Assembly: GCA_010279815.1 (NCBI GenBank)
Contig: QEOQ01000561.1
Location: 249,581 to 313,580, forward strand
DNA: 64,000 nucleotides
Reading direction: 5' to 3'
Source of the DNA: Brachionus plicatilis
Lineage: Eukaryota > Rotifera > Eurotatoria > Ploima > Brachionidae
The position numbers and the translations under genes are program-made. Under the pieces are notes generated by a model. The model did no database searches. It had not been told where the DNA came from and saw nothing but the letters and a program-made list of their open reading frames with translations. Shown here in pieces: positions 55,101 to 64,000 of the stretch (position 1 is its first letter; every line of letters starts with the position of its first letter).

Positions 55101-58100
55101 GCAAACTCAATGTGAATTTTAATTTTATTTTTAAATTTTTAAAAAATAGACTCTTTTAATCTAAAATATTAATCACTTAATGTTTAGTTAAAAAAAAAAA
55201 ATAAAAACATTATTTTATTAAGATTGTAATTAACTAATTTTTGGGTGAAAGAGAAAAAAACATTTAATCAATTTTACTAATTTTGACTTATATAATGAGA
55301 GAAAAAAAAACATAAACTATAAAAAATCAAAAAGAGATAAAACATAAATTATATAAAAAATAACTTGAATAGTTAAAATGCGAGAAAATTTAGACTGAAT
55401 CTAATTCAAGAATGGTTTAAAGAAAAAGTCTAAACCCTTCAGTTTGAAAAATTTATAAGTTTTTTGGAAAAATAAATTTTATTTTTAATTTTTCAACCTT
55501 TACGTTAAATTACTGTAAATTTACGAAAAAAAATTTATTGGTCTATTTGCTTATAGGATTTTAATTTTTGCTCCGTATCTTTAATTATTAATTGATCATG
55601 TTTTTTTAAATTAAGAACATTTAAAAAAATTGCATTTTGAATTTATGTTTTTTATCGTTTTAAAAAATTGGTTATATGTTTTTTACTCATCAATTGAATC
55701 AATATTTTCATATATGTTTTATTTTCTTTATTTATGTTTTTTATCTTTTTATATGTTTCGTTCTACCTGCCCACTAAGTTTTGATCATGATAATGAACTT
55801 GTAAAAAAAACAGAAATTCTCTTACAATTGCATTTCATTTTCAATTGCACCATCTTACCGAGTTGAAATACTATTTTTTCTTAAATGTCTTTCAATTTTT
55901 TATTTAATTATTTTAAGGCAATTTGAAGTAAATAATCAATTTTTGATGCTCAAAATAATCAAATCAAACTAAAACTATTAAATAAATTGTTATTTCTTAC
56001 TAGAAATAATACAGAGATAATTTTTTATATTTAACATACTATGTTAAATAAAAAAATTAACTCTGCAATATCAAAATGCACAATGCAGAATGCACACCAT
56101 CGAAATGATGCTTTAATAAGTGGATAATAATTTGCAGACTTTTGCAGATTTTACCTTTAGATTTAACAAAGTATGTTAAAACCAAAAATTAACCTCTGCA
56201 CTAATTCTATTAAAAAATTAAAACATATATTAAAGTTAATTTTTGATGCTTAAAATTATCAAATCAAACTAAAACTTTAAAATATATTTTAATTTTTTTG
56301 CAGACTTTTGCAGATTTTACCTTTAGATTTAACAAAGTATGTTAAAACCAAAAATTAACCTCTGCACCAATTCTATTAAAAAATTAAAATTTATTTTATA
56401 GTTTTAGTTTGATTTGATAATTTTGAGCATCAAAAATTGATCATAAACTTCATCTTGCCTATTTTAAATCAATTTGAAAAAATTGTATAGCGCCTTTTTT
56501 CATCAAAAAAAAATCAAATTTTAAGCCAACTTTTCGAATATAAAATTACCATTCACTTTACTAATCTTTGCTGATTAGATTAAGCTAAATTTTGGCCCTA
56601 AAAAACAACCCTAGCCTCAAAATAACTTTAAATAAAATCTTAAAAAAAAATTATCTTCCATTAAAAAATGTTCTCAATTTATTTTTAACCAGATATATTC
56701 GGTATTTGGTTCATAGACAAAGAGGACTGTGACCGCATCAAATGTTTAATTACTGGCCTAATAGAGAAAGCGCGAGAAAGACGAGCTAAACGCGAACAGA
56801 CCAAAAGCCAGCAAGGCCTCCAATCTCTCTTGTCCAATTTGAACATTACCAAGAGTCAAAGCAAGCAAGAGAGCCTGTTGAGCCCGCTTAATCTGTTGCT
56901 GTCCCAGCCAAACGAGTCCAGCAAGACAGACCAGAGTGTAAATAAATCAGTAGACATTATTCAAATGTTGAATAGAGCTCAGGTGCAGTATAGCCAAAGT
57001 AACCATCTGGAGCCGGCGAGTCACTCGACCCCTGGCGGAATAAACTTGCAGACCAGTCCATTGAGCACCACCAGCTCGAACGAGCCGAAGCCCATAGGCC
57101 AATGGCCGCACAACCTCTTCCTCAACTCGAATCAATTCATCAAGCCAGAGCCGATCCGGCAGAGCATAATTTCTCCGGCACTCTCTGCCGCATCCACCAA
57201 ATCCAACCCCATTATGCAGCTGCTGATGTCCAACGAGTCCAGCCAGACACTCAATCAGTCCGAGGCGTCCATGGACCTCAAACGAAAGCTCAACATCCAG
57301 TCCAGCTCCAATGTGCTCACTTCGCCCATAATTGGTGCATCGCCCTCTATGATCCTCACGCCTTCTAATGACACCAACATACTCATGTCCACTTCCAAGA
57401 CCAACACGAACACCAACTCCAGGCCCATGACTGTCAAGGACTTCGAGCAAAATGTGCTCCACAAGGAGAACGGAGAGAAGAAAGAGGGAATGTTCTATTT
57501 GGCAAATGAGTCCAGCTCCAATAACACCACTTCCACTGACTACAAGCCAAACTTGACTTTTTCAAATCAAAAAAATTCCCTCAACTTGTCCTCGTCAAGT
57601 GACTCGGACTCGTCCGATTCGGAGACAGACTCGGCGCCGTCCTCGCCAAACGGCCTGCCACTTCTGCTCACTCCGGCCGCCTTCGAGTCCTCGTCGGCCT
57701 CCTCAACCACTTCTTCCTCTTACCAAAATGAAAAGTTAGCTGAAGGAGCTAACCAAAATGGTGATTGTTTAAACGCGTTTTTTAATCCTCAAATAAATGG
57801 TTTTTTGTTTCCGAATCAGTTTAATTTTAGCGAGAGTACAAGTGCCACTGTGGCAAATGTAAATTCAGATGTAAATATAAATGATAATGAGAAAATTAGT
57901 CCCATGACTAAGGATCAATTGCAGCAGATTTTGATACATTTGTTGAAAGTAAATTTTTGAAATAAATTGACTTTTTTTTTTGTTGCCTCTAATTAGTTAA
58001 ATTAATTAGTTTGACAACTTTTTTTTTTTTTTTTGTTTCTTAATTTTTTTTCTCGATCAATTTTTTTTTTTTCAATTTTTTTAAATGACTTTGAAGAAAA

Positions 58101-59703
58101 AAAAAGAGTTGTCATCTGTTAATTTGGTCTAAATCTATGGCTCACTCTGTTGGGGTCTTTTAGAATATTTTTTTTCTAAACTAAACCACATTACATTGTT
58201 TTTTTTTTAAATTAAATAACATTGTTATTAAAAGTTTATAAATAAAATTTTTTCAAAGAATTGTGTCTCGAGTAAAATTTTGTCATTTGTGATCAAATTA
58301 ATTAATTAAAAAAATATTAATTAAATCATTTCAATGTAAAACTTGAAACAATGAATTGCGGCCTAGATTACATAAAAAATGCAAAAGAGTTAATAGAAAA
58401 AAGTTCCGTTTTTAAAAAAGTATGCCGGATGAGACCATATTTTAACCTTTCAATCATTTATTTTATAAAGTTAGAAGGCAAATTAAAGCTCATTTTAAAG
58501 CTCTTAAGTCAAATATTAAAAAAAAAAGTGTTGATCTTTTCTATTAGAGTTTATGTTGAACCTTAAAAATTTTGTTTTTGACAACTAAAGGTGCATTTCA
58601 AATGTCCAAGACCAACTCCATTAGAAAAAAATCAATGCATAATTTTAATACTTGCCTCAATAGCTATAAAATGAGCTATAATTTGTGTTCTAACACTAGG
58701 ACAAATTTTTTGGAAGGTAAAAATAGACTCTGGATAGCCGAGATATCTTATATATTAAAAAAATAAAGAAAATATAATTTAAAATAATTGTTTATTAATT
58801 GAAAATACAATATCAGCATAATAAAAAATTTCAAGCATCTTTTTGGTCTCTAAAAAGCTTCTTATATCATTAATTTTTTTCATGATTTAAAAAAATTGGC
58901 ATTTTTTTTCTTTTTATCTTGGTCGGGCAGTAGATCTTTCGGATTAGAAAAATGAAATTAGAATTCAAAATATTCAAAAAAAACATTAGTTTTTATTTTC
59001 AACAGTGATTCTGGCAAGATTTTTTAGTAAATTAAATCTATTTATGGTTCAGATATTTTCTGTCACGATCGGAGAATAAATATTTATTGAAAGTTAAATT
59101 TAAGAAGTACTGAAGAAAAATTTTATATTCTCAGACATCGAACACTCATTTAAAAAACAATTTATAGAACATGCCATAAAACCCAAATATATTAAAAAAA
59201 TTACTTTTTAAAAAATTTTTAGAATTCAATTTTCAAAGGACTTTAAATCTAATTTTTTTTCCAAGTCAAATTTGATTTAAGTAAATTTCTAAATTTGAAA
59301 AAGTAAAAAAAAATAATTTAAATTTAAAAAAAAAACATTGAGTATTCTTAAATAATTTCAATAAAAAAAATTTAATTTTATTCTGTATTTAATTGAGATC
59401 ATTTTATTAAAACATTCAAAAAAATAACATCTGAGTCATAGAAATAGAATTCTTGGTTATTTAAAAATTATTCTATTGGGGAAATAGATGAATTTAAAAT
59501 TTAAATTATTTGAAATTAAATTAATTTAATTTTAGAATGATGATCAATTTTTGACATCCTTACACGAAGCCTACTTAAACAATAAGGGAATTGTCCAAAA
59601 AAATTCCACTCAGTCGGTTCAAAAAAGCCAAAATAAGACAAAAAGCTGCAAATACAAGTCGACTACATCTCAGAATGGAAACAACCAAAAAATAAAGAAA
59701 TAG
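52144..59703 (+). CDS. DCP1: mRNA-decapping enzyme activator DCP1
   Basis: Exons are 52144-52651, 56693-57948 and 59536-59703. They sum to 1932 bp and encode 643 residues. Residues about 50-180 form the EVH1-like DCP1 fold: NLNALKNQDPFATNILDMA, KKLDVEGSLFIFER, SDLEFQDRNPFLLYKSNN, then across the splice DIFGIWFIDKEDCDRIKCLI. A long Ser/Asn-rich low-complexity middle follows (VDIIQMLNRAQ resembles a decapping-factor short motif). The C-terminus, MTKDQLQQILIHLLK joined to NDDQFLTSLHEAYL, is the trimerisation domain of metazoan DCP1. DCP1 activates DCP2 to remove the m7G cap in P-bodies. The first intron is 4.0 kb and holds a MITE. An AG acceptor-like site touches the ATG, so a leader intron or trans-splicing is possible. 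DCP1A and DCP1B of vertebrates cannot be told apart here. Confidence 0.93.
52981..53312 (+). repeat. Imperfect direct duplication in DCP1 intron 1
   Basis: Two consecutive units of about 150-180 bp share TTTTAAATAGTC-ATCAGTT, GAATTTTA, AAGTTTAAG, GTCTTAAAAT, CCAAAATTTATGTTTTTTCA in the same order. This is an old tandem duplication with no other sign of function. Confidence 0.55.
54130..54483. mobile_element. Foldback element in DCP1 intron 1
   Basis: The left arm AAATTGAACAAAAATTCTTC...ATTTTTTGATAAATT...CATACTTTGTTGCAG is mirrored on the right (TTGAACAACAATTCTTC...TTTTTTGATAAATT...CATACTTTGTTGCAC on the other strand). The arms are about 115 bp, with an extra TGCACTTTGTTGCA inside the right arm. 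Boundaries are approximate and no duplication was identified. Open frames across it are palindrome by-products. Confidence 0.6.
55917..56459. mobile_element. GGCA-family foldback element with internal tandem copy, in DCP1 intron 1
   Basis: The left end GGCAATTTGAAGTAAATAAT and the right end (GGCAAGATGAAGTTTATGAT on the other strand) continue into a highly similar arm (CAATTTTTGATGCTCAAAAT). Perfect 8-bp duplications TATTTTAA flank it (55909-55916, 56460-56467). The interior holds a near-perfect direct repeat of about 93 bp (56132-56225 and 56299-56391) starting TTGCAGACTTTTGCAGATTT. TGCAGA/TCTGCA words are frequent. Confidence 0.9.
58351..58766 (+). other. Small open frames of unknown meaning in DCP1 intron 2
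   Basis: An ATG frame at 58351 (MNCGLDYIKNAKELIEKSSV) reaches a possible donor after FKK. A second open stretch, 58602-58766 (AFQMSKTNSIRKKSMHNFNT...), follows a possible acceptor. The two do not join in phase at the obvious sites. They look more complex than the surrounding DNA but match no family that I know. They could be a nested gene, an alternative exon or chance. Confidence 0.2.
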
Positions 59704-61096
59704 ATAGAAATAGACAAACATTTAATCGAGATTTTTATTAATTTCATCTTTTATATCTATCAAACCTTGTTCAGCTTTCTTTACTCTAGTTACCTTTTAA
59801 TTATTTGAAATATTGAAATTTGAAATAATTTTATTAAATTTTTAACTTTTTTCTTTTTTGGTTTCACATTTTTTTGGTTGTACATTTTTCTTAGAAGGAA
59901 TGAAATTGAGAAAATAGCCAAATGGAACGGCTTTTTTACTTGTGAGGCGCGTTGCTTCTAAATGAAATTTTTTTTTAGTTATTTGATACAGAGAAGATAA
60001 TTAATCGCCAAATAAAACGACCCCAATTACATGTCAATTAAGGCTAAAATTGTAAATTAAGTTTTAGTTGCCGGTTTAGTAAATTTTCTATAATCAGTGC
60101 ATTTTTCTTTATTTTTTTTTTCTTTTGGCAAAAAACACTCGTGTACAAATCAAATTGTAACCTGATGTTTTTGTTATCTATAATATTTCTTAGTCTTTTT
60201 TTGTTTGGAATATGTTGTTGAGTTTTTTTATTTTTGGTCCTTGTGAGTGTCGTTTTTGTTTATTTTTTTTCTTTTGTTGATTATTTAGTAGAGATCTTTG
60301 ATATAGATTTGTGTATACTTTGTTATTTTTTGGTATTTTATAAGAAAAAAATTGCTCTTGAGCGCTCAAGTGTAATATTGAGGCGAATCGAACAACTTGA
60401 TCAATGGGGTCTGTGCACCTTTGGGACTCAAGGCAATAGAAAACCTCAAAAAAAATTTAATTTCATTATTTTTTGGTAATTTTTTGTGATTAATTTTTGT
60501 TAATTTATAAATTGGACCTGGTAATAGTTAATAAAAAATATTCAGACCTTAAAGTTAAAATAGAACTATTTTTGATCACTTAGATCCTAATGTTCTAGTT
60601 GACATTCTTAACAATAGACATTTAAATAAATTTTTTCAACCACACTTGAGTCTTTTTTTTAATTCCCACAAATTTATCAGAAATTTAAAAAAAATACTAA
60701 CTTAAAATAAATAATTAATTGAAAATCAAAAAATTACAATCAACTCTTTGACTGTTTTTTTACTAATGTAAATAAAAAAAGGAAAATATAGATAAAGTAT
60801 TTTTATTTAGATTTGTATCTAAAACTAGCATAAAAAATTAAAAATTTAGATCAAACACAATAAAATAAATCTAATTAAATGCAGTAAATAAAAAATTCAT
60901 AATACTTTGGCAACCTTTATTCAAAAAGTAATAATAATTAGATCAAATGCAAAGTTTAATTAAGTAAATTTTATGGTAAAACATAAAAAATTCAAGCAAT
61001 TTTCATTAGGTAAAAATTTCATAATTTATTTTAATAATTTTTTGTTTTAAAAAAAAAAAAAAACGTTTGTTTAATCAATAGTTCAGAGAACAGAGC
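59704..61096. other. Spacer between DCP1 and MICU
   Basis: The first part is the DCP1 3' untranslated region. A slightly less AT-rich patch (60355-60450) contains the perfect palindrome CTTGAGCGCTCAAG (60357-60370) and GGGTCTGTGCACCTTTGGGA, with no identifiable gene. The last bases before the MICU ATG are T-rich, then A-rich, with AG at 61085-61086. Confidence 0.55.
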
Positions 61097-63535
61097 ATGT
61101 CTTTCAGTAAAATTTTGACCTCAAGACTTGGGTTTTCAAGCGCAATTAGATTCAATCAAGGAACAGCAAAGTCATCTATCCAAAAATGGAAGTATCCATT
61201 CGCTTTGGGCGTAATAGCGACCGGTTCTTTTTTTCTGGTCAATTACAATTCTGAGAAGTTCAATTTGTACATAAAAAATTCATTTGTACATGGTGTTTTC
61301 ACTGAAATTAACAGAACTGCTAAAACATTTGCCAAAGAAAGTGAAAATTCAGAGGTATCAAATTAAAAGTTCATCTAATAAACTTTTTCTCATTTTTTTA
61401 CAGCAAAAAATAGTGATTACTCCAAGACAAAAACTTTTTTTTCAATTTGCCTCAGTCGAATTTGACGGAATACCTTACATGACTCCACATGACTTTTTAG
61501 AATCAGTTACCGAAGATCACCCAAGACGTGTGGAGTTTTATATTTTGAAAAAAAAATTAATTAAAATAATTTAATTTTCAGCAAGAATTAGAAGAAAACA
61601 TTTATCCAAAGAACAATATGAGATGTTCATTAAAAATACTCCAGCTCAAAAATACGGTTCTAGTAGACTATTTAGAAATTTAGAGGATAAAGGTCTAATT
61701 AGTTATTCGGAGTATTTATTCCTTTTATGCGTCATATCAAGTAATTTTGTTTTTTTTTTTTTGGATTCAAATTTAATTTTTAAAATAATCAAGAACCTAG
61801 CACTGATTTTGAGATCGCTTTCAATATGTTTGATACTGGTAATTTTAAATTTAAAAAGTGAAATTCTTAAAAAAAAAACAAAATTAGATGGAAATTGCCG
61901 TGTTGACAAATCTGAGTTTTTAGTTGTAAGATTTTAAATTTTTATTTTCGAATTTTCTAAAAAATAATTTAGTTGGAAAAAATAATTAGTAATGAATCCA
62001 AATATTACATGGTATTTTTTAAGTGTATCTTTTTATTTTGCTATTCCTATCAAGCTATTTATTTTTTGTCCGAGCAAAAATTTTACCTTAGGTGTACACA
62101 TTTTTGTTTGAATTAATGTTGATCATTCTTGTTTAAACCTTAATTGCCTATACAAACACTTTTTTTAATTCTAGCTCTTAAATGACACTAAAATGCTCTT
62201 CCTTTGAATAAAATAACAAATTAATTTTAAAATTAACATTTGATAGATACAAAAAATATTCCAGAGAGATGGTCAAACTAAAAATGATAATACGGAAAAC
62301 TTGAATGAACTAAAATTGTCGGAAACTAATTTAGCTAAGCAAAAAATGCTCGAAGCACTGGTTGTAAGTAAATTTCGGAATATTTATTTAATCAAGCATA
62401 TAATTTATTTTGTAAACTTTTTTATCCGAGGTAATAAACAAAACTCTTTCTAAAAAGAAAATGTATTTAAAAAATTTTAAATAAACCACTGAAAATTGTA
62501 GTTAAAAATAGAAAATTTTTAAATTCAATTGATATTTTAAATTAATATTCACTCAAAAACCCTTTAGTTTATTTTTATCTGTTATTTTTTTTTAATTAAT
62601 GTCAAAATTAATGTTTAATTGTTTGATATATGTTTATTATCAAATAAAAATTATTTACTTATAAATTTAATATATCATTTTTAGAAAGAGTCATCCAGCA
62701 TCATTCAGACCAGTTTATTAGTTCATTTTTTTGGACATAAAGGAGATAGAGTTTTAAAATTTGAAAATTTTAAAAAGTAATTTTTTTTGTTTTGGATTAA
62801 ATAAAATTTAAATTTGAAAATTTAGATTTATGCAAGATTTACAAACTGAGGTGCTAGAGATAGAGTTTAATGAATTTTCGAAAGGAATGAACAAAATCAC
62901 TTGCATTGAATTTGCCGAGATCCTTCTGAGATATACGGATTTCAGCCACGAAAAGCGAATTTCCCTAATTAGAAAACTTCAATCTAAAATGGACGCATTT
63001 TCGAGAGTACCTAAATTTTTTCTTATTTTTTTTTCTTAAAATTAAAATTTTCAAGGATATATCATTTGAGAAATTTCACCAATTCAGTCAATTTATGCTA
63101 AATTTAAAAGATTTTCAGCTAGCTCTTAAATTTCATACCTATGCAAACAAAGCTATATCCGAGGATGAATTTCAACGCGCCGTAAAAATTTCATCCGGAT
63201 TTAGATTAGACCCTAAGATAGTTGAGGTTATTTTTAACGTATTCGATGAAAACAGTGACGGACAATTGAGTTACAAGGAATTTATAGCAGTTCTTAAAGG
63301 TCGACTTAATCGGGGACTAAAAGTAAAAAATTGAAAAAAATATCAAAAATTCAATTATTTTTTTTTTTAGTCGAGAAAGAGGCAAAATTATGATAACTCC
63401 AGGAATTATGATTTGGATTTGTCAGGATCCGGAAGTCAAAGTGATGTTTTTGTTTTTAAAGATGAACAACCAACTTTTATGAAGACATTTAAAAAATGTA
63501 TTCGAAAAAAATTACGAGAAAAAAACTATGAATGA
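61097..63535 (+). CDS. MICU3: MICU-family mitochondrial calcium uniporter regulator (MICU2/MICU3-like)
   Basis: Eleven exons: 61097-61354, 61404-61527, 61582-61740, 61794-61838, 61888-61925, 61973-62011, 62265-62363, 62685-62776, 62826-63006, 63056-63322 and 63371-63535. They total 1467 bp and encode 488 residues, in frame throughout. There is a basic N-terminal leader and then a hydrophobic segment (FALGVIATGSFFLVNY). Core motifs: FASVEFDGIPYMTPHDFLESVTEDHPR, LFRNLEDKGLISYSEYLFLL and FMQDLQTEVLEIEF. Two canonical EF-hand loops are DTDGNCRVDKSE (residues 194-205) and DENSDGQLSYKE (409-420). In the family these proteins sit in the intermembrane space and gate the uniporter MCU according to calcium. 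The C-terminus FMKTFKKCIRKKLRE and RLNRGL favour MICU2/MICU3 over MICU1, but the paralogue is not certain. Eight of the ten introns are 47-54 bp. Confidence 0.92.
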
Positions 63536-64000
63536 ATTCGAAATAGTTTTTAGTTTTTATTCACAATTTTTTAAAAGTAAATTATTTTAAACTCTTATAA
63601 AAATAAAAATTAGAAAAAATGCCTTTTTTACTTTAAATATATTACCTTTCTTTAAGATTTGAAGATATGGTTTAAAAAAAAAGATACAAATTTATTTTGT
63701 TAAAATATAACAGCATTGTGAAATTTCATACAAAACTTCCAAAAAAAATAAAAAATTTTAAAATTTTGTTCTAAATGTCAAAAAAATAATGAAATAAAAT
63801 TTTTTGCTTCTTTTTTAATAAAACATTAGATAATTAATATCATAAAAAAAAACAAATATTTTTTTTCCAATTGATTTTTAATTGATTTTTCAAAAATCTT
63901 GATTTGAAAAATTTAAAGACAAAATTAAAATCTCCATTAAGTTTTTCAAATTTTTGCTCAAATAAACGCTGTAAATGATATTCTAATTTCAATTAAAATA
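63536..64000. other. AT-rich sequence after MICU
   Basis: This is the likely MICU 3' untranslated region followed by homopolymer-rich DNA. Nothing else was recognised before the window ends. Confidence 0.7.

Noticed and set aside
1..64000. CRISPR array, prokaryotic operon, ribosomal or transfer RNA genes, viral genome
   Set aside because: No regular spacer array, no ribosome-binding-site spacing or operons, no intact cloverleaf, and all recognisable genes are animal genes with spliceosomal introns.

Overview
This is a eukaryotic, animal (metazoan) genomic window. Eight recognisable animal genes, most of them split by introns, sit in extremely A+T-rich DNA full of homopolymer runs, foldback elements and decayed retroelements. 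The species cannot be named from sequence alone. The AT-rich spacers, the many introns of only 45-58 bp and the gene set would fit a small-genomed lophotrochozoan such as a monogonont rotifer, but that is inference. One assembly gap of 211 N lies at 46406-46616. Layout: (1) 1-9.7 kb holds a single-exon NC2-beta/DR1 gene and a two-exon-plus MPV17L2-like gene, both on the minus strand, among foldback elements and a dead non-LTR reverse transcriptase. (2) 9.7-24.4 kb is a long upstream region followed by an AP-2 transcription factor gene on the plus strand, with a 3.8 kb intron and one very GC-rich main exon. (3) 24.4-37.2 kb is a gene-free stretch rich in GATA-type words and a second LINE relic, then a complete minus-strand ZNFX1-like helicase/NFX1 zinc-finger gene. 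(4) 39.0-46.3 kb holds a plus-strand FBXW7 gene, divergent from ZNFX1. (5) 47.3-63.5 kb is a plus-strand run of TMA16 (five exons), DCP1 (three exons) and a MICU-family gene (eleven exons). I reconstructed these exon by exon and their summed coding lengths are divisible by three. The genes do not form an operon or one pathway. They cover transcription (DR1, AP-2), RNA helicase/decapping biology (ZNFX1, DCP1), ubiquitin ligation (FBXW7), ribosome biogenesis (TMA16) and mitochondria (MPV17L2, MICU). The most notable unexplained structure is a family of non-autonomous foldback transposons with GGCA-type inverted termini. The best copies (47344-47694, 34559-34891, 55917-56459) have perfect 8-bp target duplications, and 536-1020 has a 7/8 match. 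Several carry arrays of TGCAGA/TCTGCA words. Other observations are a hAT-like hairpin family (7672-7917, 11402-11477), a foldback element with zinc-finger-like coding in its termini (2456-3151), a recurrent retroelement 3' tail encoding the end L-Y-R-A-N-A-P-S-E, a 168-bp repeat inside ZNFX1, and splice-acceptor-like AGs just upstream of several start codons that could reflect spliced-leader trans-splicing. No CRISPR array, bacterial defence system, virus or confident tRNA/rRNA gene was seen.
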